Shown here: piece after piece, positions 50,640 to 62,999 of the stretch
How the letters are laid out: every line of letters starts with the position of its first letter
Position numbering within the stretch: the stretch's first letter is position 1
From: Manduca sexta
Lineage: Eukaryota > Arthropoda > Insecta > Lepidoptera > Sphingidae
DNA: 64,000 nt
Assembly: GCF_014839805.1 (NCBI RefSeq)
Contig: NC_051115.1
Location: forward strand, 5,020,600-5,084,599
Direction: 5' to 3'
Program-made: the position numbers and the translations under genes
The notes under the pieces: generated by a model
Database searches by the model: none
What the model was told of the DNA's origin: nothing
Seen by the model: only the letters and a program-made list of their open reading frames with translations

Positions 50640-50745
50640 TGTTAGAAAAAAATTACACTTTAGAGTTACGTAACTTTTTAAGAGGAGGGGGGGGTCTCAG
50701 AATCTTAAAAAAAATGCGTTACGTAATACTTGAACGGCCTAACTC
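50640..50745. repeat. Fragments related to the GGGGCCGTTTAA MITE
   Basis: Contains 'gagttacgtaactttttaag', a G-run and 'atgcgttacgtaatacttga', like the interior and right end of 46851-47154. A further piece is at 50170-50245. Confidence 0.55.
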
Positions 50746-51417
50746 CAACGGATTAGGCAGCGTACTGCGTAACAAAGTAGCCAGCTCGGGCTAGCAAGTA
50801 GGGGGAAATAGAGGGCTTACCTGTCGCGATCCTCACCGGTGAGGACTTGAGCCCTAGCCTAGCTAGGCTAAGCTAGCTACCTTGGATGCACGGAGGAGAT
50901 GGGTGATTTTTGCGAACCCTCATAGGACCTGTAGTGTGTAGGATCGAAGAGTGGCAAAAGTATGTTTTCAGAAAGGTATAGACTCTATATATATATCTAT
51001 ACTATAGAGGATGTCAAACTTAAGGTTATGAGCTAAGATGTTTTTATTACATAGATACGTTGTCCGAGCTCAATACTGGCAAGACGAAAGTAAGGTAATT
51101 GCCCGACTTGACGGCCAATGAGCGTGCGGCACTAACGTTGCTACATAAATGTCGATGTATATATATCCTTTTCTAACGAATGTATGCATCTTTTTATTCC
51201 TTCTTCGAGCCAATTTGTAATTATATATACAGGTACGTGAATATAGCAAATAGTGCGCCGTTTTTATATGCCATTTTGTTAGTGTATGACGCGTTTTCTT
51301 GTAAAACATTGGTTATGGTCTATAAATGAGGTGAATGGTGGATATAGGTTCGGTGTTGCCTAATGTATAGCGAGGTAAATAAAGCACCTCGCAATGTCAT
51401 GAATCGCTTTGCAAGTA

Positions 51418-51529
51418 CAGTAGATCCCGGTTATAACGACTCTGTTTATAGCGAAACATTGGTTATAACGACTATTGAATATAGCGTACAGATTAGGTGA
51501 TTCGATGGCGCTATAGCAGGTTTGCACTG
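51418..51529. mobile_element. Pogo/Tigger-like MITE
   Basis: Left end CAGTAGATCCCGGTTATAAC, right end TTTGCACTG, flanked by TA at 51416-51417 and 51530-51531; 112 bp. 'GGTTATAACGAC' recurs twice inside, as in pogo-type ends. Confidence 0.6.
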
Positions 51530-51814
51530 TATAAATGAACTATTCGATAATGGCATATTTCATAAATATAAAATATATATATAGGTATATAATAACAAAT
51601 AACAACAAAACTTCTGTAATTTTTTATTACTAACTGAATCCAAATTGTTACACAATTTTTATTTCTTTTATACTACTTTAGAAACTTAGCACTTCCTGAA
51701 CTTTTAATATTTTCAGTCATGTGCTTTTTTACAAATTGCATATTCAATATAAATAATTACACTACTTAAGAAGATGAGATTTTTTTCAATCCATCGGATG
51801 GCGACGCTTCTGAG

Positions 51815-52150
51815 CTAGTTTGAATTCATTGATATGTATTACGTACTAGATTTGGCGTTCCGAACATTCACTGTGTTCTACTGAATTGAACTGCAATCCA
51901 TTCAAACTGACTTTAGTATGGTCAATATTGACAGCTTGTGGTTGTGTACGGAGTCATGATATAAGAACTCGAGTCTAAGTGTAAACCTGGATTTGATTAA
52001 AAAATAATAGTCAAATAAGTAAAATTGTTTGTTGTTCAAATGAATAAATAGGCTATAACAGTGACGTTTTGCCATTTTCCTTCAGATTTTGAACAAATAG
52101 TTTGTATGGACGTTCGTGTCTATAGAATATACGTCAATGTTTGAAATATT
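51815..52150 (-). repeat. Dispersed repeat R2, reverse copy
   Basis: Reverse of 44760-45085, including 'tatacgtcaatg' and 'cacgaacgtcc' at the distal end. Confidence 0.75.
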
Positions 52151-52321
52151 CACCGTCTATATAGGGATAGATCTTATAATATAATGATCTAAAGCTTTAA
52201 GTTATTTTTATTTATTTTGTACTATTTAGTTGTTGGTGTTTGATTAATAAAAAAATTTAAGTTCTTTGTTTTTTTATTCTATACACAACCTTTTTGTTGG
52301 TTTTGCGGGGAAAGTGGTAAC

Positions 52322-52454
52322 TGGTGGTAGGTCTCTTTGTGAGAGTCCGCCTGGGTAAGTACCACCGCAATGTCTGTTTCTACCAAGCAATGTGTAGTCA
52401 TTGTTGTGTCCCGGTTTGAAGGACATTGTAGCCAGTTAACTACTGGACATAATG
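52322..52454 (-). repeat. Dispersed repeat R1, partial
   Basis: 'Tggtggtaggtctctttgtg' to 'gtagccagttaactactgga'. Other partial copies: 28858-28950, 53706-53866, 55165-55320. Confidence 0.7.
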
Positions 52455-52974
52455 ATTGATGTTGACCTTCAGGCGACCGCCGGTCCGAGTCCCTAACCTA
52501 TATACAATGCACGGCATACCAACTGAAATTCCGCGGTGGCACTCTTCCTCTCTTGGCTTCCTCTGACGAAATGCTATACACAACCTGCGGCCCTTCAAAT
52601 TTGTAGGAATTAAACAGAGTTTGTGTATAAAAAGCTATAATCAATTAATATCACAAAGGCATGACAAGTTAGACTAAAGAGACTAGTTTTTTTTTGCCAT
52701 TTATATGGAGATCGCAATGGATGCGTTCATTAAATTCTAACAAAATTTAATCATTTACCTAAATACAAAAAGATTCCGAAAATTAAAGTGATTTTTTTCA
52801 TTATCACTTGAGACGTATACATTACGTTACCTTACGTTTACCTTAGAATAAAAACTTTTAGCTCATCGCGTAGTTGTTTTACGTGAAACTATTGCTGAGT
52901 TCTCGGGTACGATTTCCAACCAATGTCTGTAATGGGTTTACTCCCGCCTCTTACAGACAGATTACAACACAGTT

Positions 52975-53545
52975 TTAAACATAGAGTGGACATTAAGGGG
53001 ATTGTCATACAAAAATGTTGCGCTTATGTGATGGTTACTCAATCTACCGTGAAATAGCAAAACATCAATGTAATATCTATATATGTATAAAAATGAATCC
53101 CTATTTCCCTTGGTCTCGCCATCACGCGTGCACGGCTGGACCGAGTTCACAATTGTTTTTGTTGTGTTTGTTATTGTCAGTAGAAGGTTCTTATGAAAGA
53201 AAAAATAAAAAAAATGCGCGGAAAATTAGAAAACTTAACGAAAATATTATTTTTATATAACTGTCACTTGTTTGAAATAACTGTCAGCGATTGACAGAAT
53301 GCGCGCTGCAAATTCATAGTTAAGACGGGACAACGTCTGTCGGGTTAACTAGTACTTCATATTTTTTCCGTATCACGCTTTATACGTTTTTAATGCGAAT
53401 ATTAACATATTTTTGTATCAATACATAAGGACGCTGTGATATGTCACACGGAAATTTCAAATAAGACAGTGACTTACCAATTGGTAATAACTTGGAGCAA
53501 AAATTTGGTCCTGATGTCCGGTCTATAACTAACTATATTGTTTAA
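52975..53545 (+). repeat. Second copy of the 20697 repeat, split by Helitron H1
   Basis: 'Attgtcatacaaaaatgttg' to 'cctgatgtccggtctataac', with 53076-53352 inserted. Confidence 0.75.
53076..53352 (+). mobile_element. Helitron family H1, copy
   Basis: TC start, CTAG end followed by T, 277 bp. It sits inside a copy of the repeat also found at 20697-21365, where the site is unoccupied. Confidence 0.8.
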
Positions 53546-53867
53546 TGTCCGCATTCGATTTATCTCAAAATGGGCCAATCAGAACAAAGTATTTTTGACA
53601 TTACAAATGAGTTATTTTAATTGGTTCATTCTCGGAATCGAAACTTGAAGGTTGAGATTGGGATCGGTCATTGAAAACTGTTGTATAAGATTTTTTTTAT
53701 TACTTTGAATGACGAGACGAGCTTGCCGTTCGCCTAATGGTAAGCGATACGACCGATAAGCAGTAGAAACTCTAACACCTTGAATTACTATTTGTTTGGT
53801 ATTCCACTGCGCTCGCCATGAGACATGAGATGTTAAGTCCTATTACATCCAGTTGTAGTTAGCAATA

Positions 53868-54157
53868 GCCTACTGAGTTGTGGAAAGGACTGCCGAGACG
53901 AATGTACACACCTCTGACTTTTCAAAAAAATTATGTGTGTATTCTTTGTGAATTATCGCTTGCTTTAACGGTGAAGGAAAACAGCGTGAGGAAACTGCAT
54001 ACCTGAGAAATTTTCTATAAGAATTTTCGAGGCCGTGTGAAGTCTACCAACCCGCACTAGGCCAGCGTGGTGGACTAAGGCCTAATCCCTCTCAGTAGTA
54101 GAAGAGGCCCGTGCCCAACAGTAGGACAATATATAAAACAGGGCTGATATTATTATA
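53868..54157 (+). mobile_element. SINE family A copy
   Basis: The head 'caatagcctactgagttgtg' has lost the B-box section; body and tail complete. Confidence 0.72.
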
Positions 54158-55722
54158 TTGTTATTACGTCCAGTAGTAGTAATACCATATAATGCCACAA
54201 CACGAGCATGGATTGTAAATAAAACACGTAAAATTGGTTATTTCATTTATTATAATACAACAAAAGCATCTAATACTTATAAATATTGATATTTAAGACT
54301 ACACCAGGATATGTGGACATAAAAATGAAGAAGAGACTTGGGTACCTTTGTTGGTGTTAGGGGTACTCTTTGTAATTGGGTACTCTAATTTTTTTGTAAA
54401 AAATTATGTATCCTAACACAATATTGTTCACTTTGGTATCTAATTGGGTACTCATAGCTAATGGGGTACTCTTAATTGGTAATTATGGTACTTGTGTCTA
54501 CATAAAATTAATTACTATCACATGCTATACAAGTCTTGTGTTTTGCGAGGGATTTGTACAACAAAACCCGAAATTATTTTAACCGCCATTTGGACAATAC
54601 AGCCCATTTCTGAATCACACTATTAATCATTTGCTTACCCTTGTATTTCAAAAACAAATTTTACATTTATAAATCTGAGGTTACACTACACATTATTAAA
54701 CAATAAAACTTGACCAGGAAAATAAAAACCATGATAAATATGAAACTAATTTCTTATTATGACAAGGTTAACTTTAAAAAGAAAAACCAAACTGGGGACC
54801 ACAAAGTAGGTTTTTATTTTCCCAATCTGGTTAACATCGATTTTATAACTTAAAAGTTTATTTCTCAATATCTTTTAATACAATAAACTGAAACCACATT
54901 AGAGATACGAATTTAAGAAAGAAATAAAAATCTTAAATCTAACCTCCACTCATTTTACCATCACCGAATCAGTTGCTTAAATATTATAATAAACTACTGT
55001 TGGTGAAAAGGTACCTTTGGCTTGGGTACCTCTTGGTTACTTAGGTACTTTTGGGGTACTTTTACAATAAACTAAGTACATATCCTGTCTCCGTAACAAC
55101 CAAAGCCAGCATAGCAATAACTATTATTCAATCTGTTATTGTACTGCAGTTTGTAGTCAACACAACGTTCTCTCAAGGTGTAAGTGACACGATCCATAAA
55201 CAGTAACTTTAATGTACTACGTTTGTTATAAGACATGAGATGTTAAGTTTCATAATGTCCATTAATTGCAAAATGTCCTTCAAACCGAATATAACAGTCC
55301 ACGCACATTACTTGCCAAAGGGATATTAAATTGTTGGTAGGGTATATTTTATATCCACCCGAATAGCGACCACCTTAAACCCGCCATTGTGGCACACGTA
55401 AGTGCGTCGCGTTCAGGGATCAACTTGCATATATCTGGTTCCAACAGGCATAATTGTGTCGACTGTCAAGGGGAAATCTCTTGTCAATCGACATTCAATT
55501 GGACCCCATTCCTTACCATCAGGTGCAGTGAGGTCACTTTGCGGTGATATCTACCCAGACGGCCCCTCGCATACGAGACACCAATCAGTAATGATAAGTT
55601 ATTACTATCCTGTCCAGCCTGTTCTTCATTTTTCTGAACCGTCTCAACAATTACCTGTACTAAGTTGAACACATTTAATTATTGACTAGAAATTAGGTTT
55701 ATGGTTAAATGAATACCTCCTT

Positions 55723-56135
55723 GCCCAATTTTGGCCATGGCGCCCAATCTCAGCTGACCAGCCACGCAGGAGATATAGTGCAGGGATGGCGAACGTTTAT
55801 TGGTTGACGTGGCATAATTTATTTTAAAAAAAATATGTGCTATTCAGGACTGGTTTTATCTATCCGACTGCCTCTTTTTAGCGCCTTTTCTTATGATCAA
55901 CTATGTTTTATTTTATCGGAGCGCGGCAAATTAGCTTCACTGCACCTGTTCAGTGAAATGAAGTAAAGAAAGATATATATACAATATTTGGCATATTATT
56001 CGCGTGCCCGAATTATTTTATCACGTGCCACTGGTTCGCCATCCCTGTTGAAGTGTATAAATGTGTGCAATACACAAGCACTCTCTGTTCCTTCACTCTT
56101 ATAGTTTGGTGAGACGACATGACTGGAGAGAATGA
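55723..56135 (+). repeat. Single dispersed copy of the satellite unit, split by a hAT-like insertion
   Basis: Left flank 'gaatacctcc...ccatggcgcccaatctcag' matches the left flank of the array (38397-38450). It is followed by CCACGCAGGAGATATAGTG, then an inserted 267-bp element, then TGTGCAATACACAAGCACTC and the rest of one unit to about 56135. Confidence 0.8.
55781..56047. mobile_element. hAT-type MITE inside the lone satellite unit
   Basis: Terminal inverted repeats CAGGGATGGCGAAC / GTTCGCCATCCCTG, 267 bp, no coding capacity. The ends resemble hAT non-autonomous elements. Flanking 8-mers match only in their last four bases, so the target duplication is decayed. Confidence 0.75.
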
Positions 56136-56149
56136 TTACTACATAAGTA

Positions 56150-56506
56150 CAGTAAGGTCATTTGACATTGCGTTAATAAATGAAACCACATACTCATCTT
56201 TCTGCTAACATTATGCAAAAAAATATTGATGCATATTGGATATTCTAACAAGAAAAAAACGGTCATCTTTTATGATATTGTTTAAAATTTGTATTTTAGT
56301 GCGAATATGGCGTGTGCGTGAGTGTATTTCTGAGTGAAAGTGTGATGTCGATGTTACGAATTCTCTTATAGTAGTAGTGACATTAAGGAGGGTAAAATTA
56401 AAATTACTTTTTAATAATATTTATTTTGTTCAAATAACTTATTGTAATGTTATTTTCAAGATAAGTATATGGTTTCATTTATTAACGCAATGTCAAAATG
56501 ACGCTG
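56150..56506. mobile_element. Mariner-like MITE, diverged copy
   Basis: Same family (CAGTAAGGTCATTTGACATT ... CAATGTCAAAATGACGCTG) with TA flanks, 357 bp. Confidence 0.75.
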
Positions 56507-56661
56507 TATATTTTACAATTAAATTATTTTAAAAGTTAGTTGCGTTTATAAATTCCGGAAAAGGCTAATGAATACATTTAACAAAAGTCCACCGAAAACT
56601 CAATGATAAGTTACGATATCGCTTTGTAAATATTTATAATACATTTACGTTTAAAATAAAG

Positions 56662-57047
56662 AGATATGCGGACTGCGAAGGAATACTTATTTTTTTATAA
56701 CTTATGAAATATGAACATTGTATAAATTCTAAAACAGAAGAAATCATTGAATTATGATGAAAATACACAAGTTATAAGCCATTGAAATTTGGTAGTAGGG
56801 TTTAGTGTCAAAAAACAGAAAAGAGACGAAATACACGCATGTGACGTTAGCGGCTATTACGATGCGTGCGAGAGAAAGAGATGGAGCGATATCTCCGCTC
56901 CACGCCCACTCCTGCACGTAGCAATATTTGATATTTGAATTACTGCCTCATTTCTTATCGAATTTTAATGTTTTCACAGGATTTATTTTTTGTACTAATT
57001 CATGTAACATATTTAAAAAACGCATAAACATAATCAAATAGCTTATT
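56662..57047. repeat. Diverged relative of the CAATAGGG MITE
   Basis: Contains 'aaaaacagaaaagagacgaa', 'cgatgcgtgcgagagaaaga' and 'cgcccactcctgcacg'; the ends are eroded. Confidence 0.6.
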
Positions 57048-57293
57048 CTACAATACCCCATATTGACACCTAATAAAAGAGATAACTAAAATTAATATTT
57101 ACAAAATATGTGCGCAAACAATATTCAATACACACTACAATTGGATAGTTTGGAATGAATCTAAATTCCATGTTGACCAGCGAGGAAGAGCGCTTTTTTT
57201 TTTAATAACACAGACACTATAAAGTAAATCTGATAGTTGACATTATATATAATACAGATTATGTTACAAGTTGAACGGGGTAACTTGAACTAA

Positions 57294-57635
57294 AGGGGTA
57301 AGAATGAACGAAATTTATAACCAAATAATATTCAGAAAAATATATGGCAACTTATATGTAATCTATCCGCTGTTTTCGATAAACAGCTGCAATCGCATTT
57401 TCGATCCATCGCAATAACTAATCAATTAGAGCGGGGTATTTTTACGTTATGCAAAAATAGTTTGATTTATTCTTGAAACCGTATCAATGATTATGATTGG
57501 AATTGATTGACTCGATGCGAAATAGAAAAGGAATTCGACTGTTCAAATTGCTTTTTAATATTTCGACCAAAATGTCGTTCCTTTTCTACACCGTTGAGTT
57601 GCAATCGACTTGTTTTACGATACTCTTACCCCATG
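57294..57635. mobile_element. Possible MITE with GGGGTAAGA ends
   Basis: AGGGGTAAGAATGAACG at left and the inverted CGATACTCTTACCCC at right, about 340 bp. Only the first nine bases match well, so this is tentative. Confidence 0.35.
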
Positions 57636-57639
57636 TATA

Positions 57640-58320
57640 TCATTAGCATACAATCTTTGGAGTTAGTGAACCAATATTTTTCAGAAAGAGTGACATTTGT
57701 AACAATCTGTAACTAACTTCAGACCGGTGCCAAACATAGTCATCTCAGTTCCAGAAATATAAACAAATATCTATGAACTATGTTTTGTGTTGCTTATTTA
57801 GTCACCCTCATAAGTAGTTGTACGAAATCAAATCGCCTATACATTTTTTTTGTAATATTTTTTTTATTAACAAAAATAAAATAAAACGTTTACGTTATTT
57901 CACACACAGAATAAATGTTGCAATTTTGTTTAATTAGTTTTGTGGCTGGTTGTAAGTACATTAATAATAAAGAGGCATCTTGGGCAAAATTTCACGGATC
58001 ATTGACTTTAAAGTCCTCGAAAATATTGTAAACTACAATATTTCTAGTGTATTGTGCCAAAAACGCCGGGAAAACTCCAGAGTTAGATGTAGCGATATCC
58101 CCGCTATGCCCAATCCTGAACATTGCAATACTAATTACTTCCTCATTTCCTAACCAATATTAATGCAATTTGCACAGATCTTTTTCGTGCTATTTTCTGT
58201 TGCATATAAAACAATATGATCACCTAGTCGCAAACGTATGTATAAGCACTTGATCTTATACTTTGGTAGAAAAGAAAGATCAAGCCGCGTCTGCGAAATA
58301 TTTTCTTATATCAACATTTC
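57640..58320. other. AT-rich spacer, no gene seen
   Basis: No repeat or exon recognised apart from a short piece (58040-58200) resembling the CAATAGGG MITE interior. Confidence 0.4.
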
Positions 58321-58635
58321 TTATGTTTACGCGAATGTTAGACATTAAAATTAAACTATTTTACGAATTTTATATTATTATTTTCATCCAACGTTTCAAA
58401 AGACCGGCTGCCAGACTTCAAGACACAAACACAGCAGCAACAGTTAACAGCTAAAAATTTTAAAAGTTGTATAATTGTAAAATGTAGGCAGATATTGTAA
58501 CTTTAACTTTGCGGATGACCAACGCCTCAGTCCGCCGTGACCATGAAGGCTGCAGTTTTCGAAACGTGGGAAAAAAATTATAATATTAAAACCACGATAA
58601 AATCTGAAGTAAAGTTTTCTTTTAATATTAACTTA
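58320..58635. repeat. Dispersed repeat with 'cgaaacgtggga', longer copy
   Basis: Same ends with about 150 bp of extra internal sequence ('taggcagatattgtaac'). Confidence 0.6.
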
Positions 58636-59274
58636 TAAATAATAATACATTGTCCTTAAAAGAATTATTCTTTTATCGTAATTTTTGTCCCTTTTTCCTT
58701 ACATTAAATGATTTGAGAGAAAGGGACAAAATATTAATAATAATGGTTAAATCTCACTCAAATTCCTTTACGTAGGGCTTATTTACAAACCCAAAATAAC
58801 ATATTAATGGCGTAGCAAGATTTCAATTCAGGAGAATGTAGAATTTTTGATCCAAGGAAGTGGGAAGCAAAGCAAATATAAATATATATAAGTAAGGGTT
58901 CAGCGGCACCCCCGCCTCATCTGCCGATGCTCATAGCTTAGCATCTTTAACAGGGCATTATATTTAAACAGACTAATTATTTAATTTAAAATAAATATTT
59001 TTTATATGCGTAGAAACTTGAATTAAAATTGCAGTTCTGATTTTTATGTCATTCCAATTTGAAACTATAAACGCCTTCTTTGAATATCATGGAATCGACT
59101 TCGAATTTAGAAAGAAGATTTTAATGTTGTTATTTGTTGACAATTTAAAGGAATATTTTTTATCCTTTTTTTGATATCTTACTAATAAACTATATTTACA
59201 CGCATACTAATTAACACATTCAGTGTGGAAATTAAAACATTGGAACCCTACATCTGACACAGGGTCATTTAGCA

Positions 59275-59655
59275 ACAAATTAAACCATTGATATCTTTTT
59301 CAATAGGGTAGTTGGTGAGTTTTTTTATAAATACATTTATCAAAAATGTATTTCATCCAAAATCTATTGGAATAAGAATTTTTAATGTCCACGCAGTAAT
59401 AAATTAGTTATAAAGTTTTGAAATTTGGTGGAAGGGAAGCTGTCAAATTACAGTAATAGTAAAATGTGACGTCACCGGCTATAATGCTGCGTGAGTGAGA
59501 AAAGGACAGCGCGATAACCCTACCACGCACCCACTTTTGCTCGCAATATTTCAAATATGATTAACTGCTTTAGTTTTCATTTATTTTTCATATTATTTTC
59601 TGTTACATATAAAAGAATAAATTAAATCCACCATAATAGCTTATTTTATACCCAA
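59275..59655. repeat. Diverged relative of the CAATAGGG MITE
   Basis: Closest to the copy at 6020-6414 (shared 'tgctgcgtgagtgagaaaag', 'ggaagctgtcaaattacagt'). Confidence 0.6.
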
Positions 59656-60160
59656 TTGTTACTTATGTTTTGTTATATTATTCTCATTTTTGTAAATATT
59701 TGTCATTTTTGAGAATAAAATTCTTTAACCTTTTTAAAGTCGTGACATACGAATCAATGTAAAATTTTAACAGGTCTTACCAATAATAAAACGAGGCTTG
59801 AAAAGAACACAGTCACTATAATTATGAATTCTTAACCCCTTAAGAAATAATTTAAGTTTTTTTTACGGATTACCCATAACCCCATTACCTTATAGGGTCC
59901 CGAAGCGAAATATAATAAGCTCATTTATTTTCTGCGTATTACAATTTTTTATTCAGCATTGAATACTGAATACCCCTTTAGGGGCTTAGCAAATTAATTT
60001 ACTTAACAAATCACAGCTAAATTTAAAGGTTAATTTTTATTTGGGGTGAACAAATTTACATAATTGCCCCAACCTAAGATATTCAAACATTGAAATGATT
60101 TTGTGTTAGTCGACAGAACAGTCCGAGCAACTGTCGCGTCGTGTATGGCCTTAAAGTCCA

Positions 60161-60396
60161 AACACATGTCGCATTTATCCCCGAAGGGGTATGCAGAGGC
60201 GCAAATAGGGCACCCATTTTTCGCCAAGTGTGTTCCGTCCCATGATGTGATAGGGTGCGAGCCTATCGCCATTTCGGGCACAATTTCCAGACTGCGGGCT
60301 GATGCTGGGCAGACCAGATATTATTTTGCCCGATGATTCGAACCCAGGACCTCAGAGCCCTCACATGCAGTACAACTACGCCACCAAGGCAGTCTA
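60161..60396 (-). mobile_element. SINE family B copy with target duplication
   Basis: Head 'ctgccttggtggcgtagttg' on minus, body 'catcatgggacggaacacac'. Flanked by TAAAGTCCA at 60152-60160 and 60397-60405. Confidence 0.85.
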
Positions 60397-60799
60397 TAAA
60401 GTCCATAATTGTAAATAAAGGCTGGCATATCTGTAATTGTCTGATTGATGCTTAAGAAAATCCGAACATCGAATTACGATCTCGGTTATTTGACAGAACA
60501 GTTCGAGCAACAGTCGCGTCATATATGGCGTCACAATCCACGCGTTCAGCCAAATCACATGTTGTATGCTCGGGGTTTCGACTTGATTCCTAATACACGC
60601 AGTTTTATATTCAACTATCGACCCGTCTTGGCTTCGCATTGGTAGCAAAGTATAAATGCGCCCATTTCTTTGTACAAAATATTAATGAATTATACTCAAA
60701 CCTTCCTCTTGAATCACTCCGGCCATTAGTAAAAACCCTATAAAAATCCGTTTGATAGTTTTTAAGTTTGTCGCATTCAGACAGGCGCGGGAGACTTTC

Positions 60800-60905
60800 C
60801 CACCCCCACTACAACTCCTGTAAGGATCAGCAGTGGCACGGATGACACCGAGCGGTGAAGCTCAAGTCTCAGGGAACACTTGTCATTATCCCGCAACGAA
60901 ATTAA
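60800..60905 (+). repeat. Short dispersed repeat, second copy
   Basis: Matches 44650-44765 with a few substitutions. Confidence 0.7.
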
Positions 60906-61682
60906 TCAAATAGAAGGATAGGGAGGAGTAGGAAATATTAATTGTCCACTTCCCTCCACAGCAAAGCGGGAGACAAAATAAAGACTTTAATTTATAGAAT
61001 GATAAGATATTATTTTCATCTTCAGTTCAGGATGTCCATTGAACATAAATATCGCCTGTACATCGCCTGACCAATCTGTCAAAAGCAGTCTGCATCCAAT
61101 GAATTCCTATACCCTTACATATTAAAAAACAAACTCCTCCGCCGCCTTTGTTTGAACGCGACAAACTCAAAAACTACCGAACGGATTCCAATGGAATTTG
61201 CTATACAGATGGTTTGAGACCCTGGGAAGGACACTTACTTTTTATCCCGGCATAACATAAAATTGGATATTTTTCAAAACCTCTTTCACTCGGGCTAGCT
61301 CAGATAAAAGTTGACAGTAAATATATATCACAATAAATGATTATTCGATTCAGATTGGATCGATGAGTACGACACTATTACTGATCAAAAGTAAGAAAAT
61401 ACCTCACAAAATAGTCCTACAATAGGACCATTATGATTGCCTTAGAAACATTTAGAAACGCGCCATGTGCTTATTGGCGCGAACACAAAATTCTGTCACT
61501 TTCAGTAACTGCTTTTATTTATTTATTAACTACTACATATAAAGTGCAACACACATTTATACTATAGCTATTTGTGTTGCTATAAACGCACACATAAAGA
61601 AACAATGAACACACTGTTTTATGCTCTCTACAACAGTTTTTATAAGCCTATACGTGAGAGTTTGATCTATACTTTAGGAGAA

Positions 61683-61985
61683 AAGAAAGATCATACAAGC
61701 TGTTTCGTTTATGTATTACCTGAAGTTCAAGAAAGATCATACAAGCTGTTTCGTTTATGTATTACCTGAAGTTCAAGAAAGATCATACAAGCTGTTTCGT
61801 TTATGTATTACCTGAAGTTCAAGAAAGATCATACAAGCTGTTTCGTTTATGTATTACCTGAAGTTCATGAAAGATCATACAAGCTGTTTCGTTTATGTAT
61901 TACCTGAAGTTCAAGAAAGATCATACAAGCTGTTTCGTTTATGTATTACCTGAAGTTCAAGAAAGATCATACAAGCTGTGTACTT
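61683..61985 (+). repeat. 46-bp tandem repeat, about 6.5 copies
   Basis: Unit 'aagaaagatcatacaagctg...tattacctgaagttc', period 46 bp, nearly identical copies; one has 'catgaaag' for 'caagaaag'. Confidence 0.93.
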
Positions 61986-62381
61986 TATGTATGTATCAGG
62001 GATTCTAGATATTGTGTTGCGAGACTTTAATTTAACCTAAAACTAAGCAAATATCACAAAATATCTTAGTGTAGATTGGCTTCTAAGTCCATTCATCACT
62101 CAATTTTGTATTTGACTTTTTTACTGACAAAGATTTGTAATTGGCTTAAAACTATATTTTGTGTTTAACCTCTACGGATGTAATTTGTCAAGTCAACTCA
62201 AATCTTTATTATGAGATTCATGGTACAATAGTTGGTATCATTATAATTTAGATCTACAAATATGGACACCCACGGGTGTCTGTAAATCTTCCTAAAAATA
62301 AATAAAGAGGAACTACAAGATGTTTAAACAATAAAATATTTGTGTTGACAACGTTGTTTGTAAGAACCTTTGCACAGGTAG

Positions 62382-62510
62382 GCAACGGCGTGATAGCCTC
62401 TAGCATTTCTGAGTCCATGGGCATCGGATGCTGTTTACCATCAGGCGAACTGCTTGCTCGTATGCCTGCGAAGGCAATAAAGACTTTCGAATTCAAAATA
62501 ATGGCGATAA
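62382..62510 (+). mobile_element. Fragment like the 3' end of a lepidopteran LINE/SINE
   Basis: 'Ggcaacggcgtgatagcctc', 'gagtccatgggcatcgg', 'accatcaggcgaactgcttg' and 'ggcaataaagac' appear in the order I recall for silkworm-type non-LTR tails. A short open frame here is not a gene. Confidence 0.5.
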
Positions 62511-62712
62511 AGGTCACTCAACAATGAAGGATTCATTAACTAGGTGAAGACAGAAACGAACTCAACCAATAATGAATTCGTCGCTTTTCAAATACGATAG
62601 CTTCAATTTAATGAGACAAAAGTTATAAGGGAACCACTGGCCCAGTCAACTTGACAATCATGAACCGTTTCATGATAAGTATAAAGGAAACCTTTGTTTA
62701 AATCCCATTTCA

Positions 62713-62989
62713 AGCGGCGATAGCCTAGTTGGGTGTGGAACGGACTGCCAAGACGAATGTCCGCAGGTTCAAATGCCAAGGGCACACACCTCTGACTTTT
62801 AAAAAAAATATTGTGTATTCTTTGTGAATTATCGCTTGCTTTAACGGTGAAGGAAAACATCGTGAGGAAACCTAAGAGAAATTCTCTAAGTTTTTGAGGG
62901 TGTGCGAAGTCTGCAGCGTGGTAGACTAAGGCCTAATCCCTCTCAGTAGTAGAGGAGGCCCAGCAGTGGGACGGTATATAATACAGGGC
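62713..62989 (+). mobile_element. SINE family A copy
   Basis: AGCGGCGATAGCCTAGTTGG through GGTTCAAATGCC to 'taatacagggctattat', with small internal deletions. Confidence 0.8.
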
Positions 62990-62999
62990 TATTATATCA

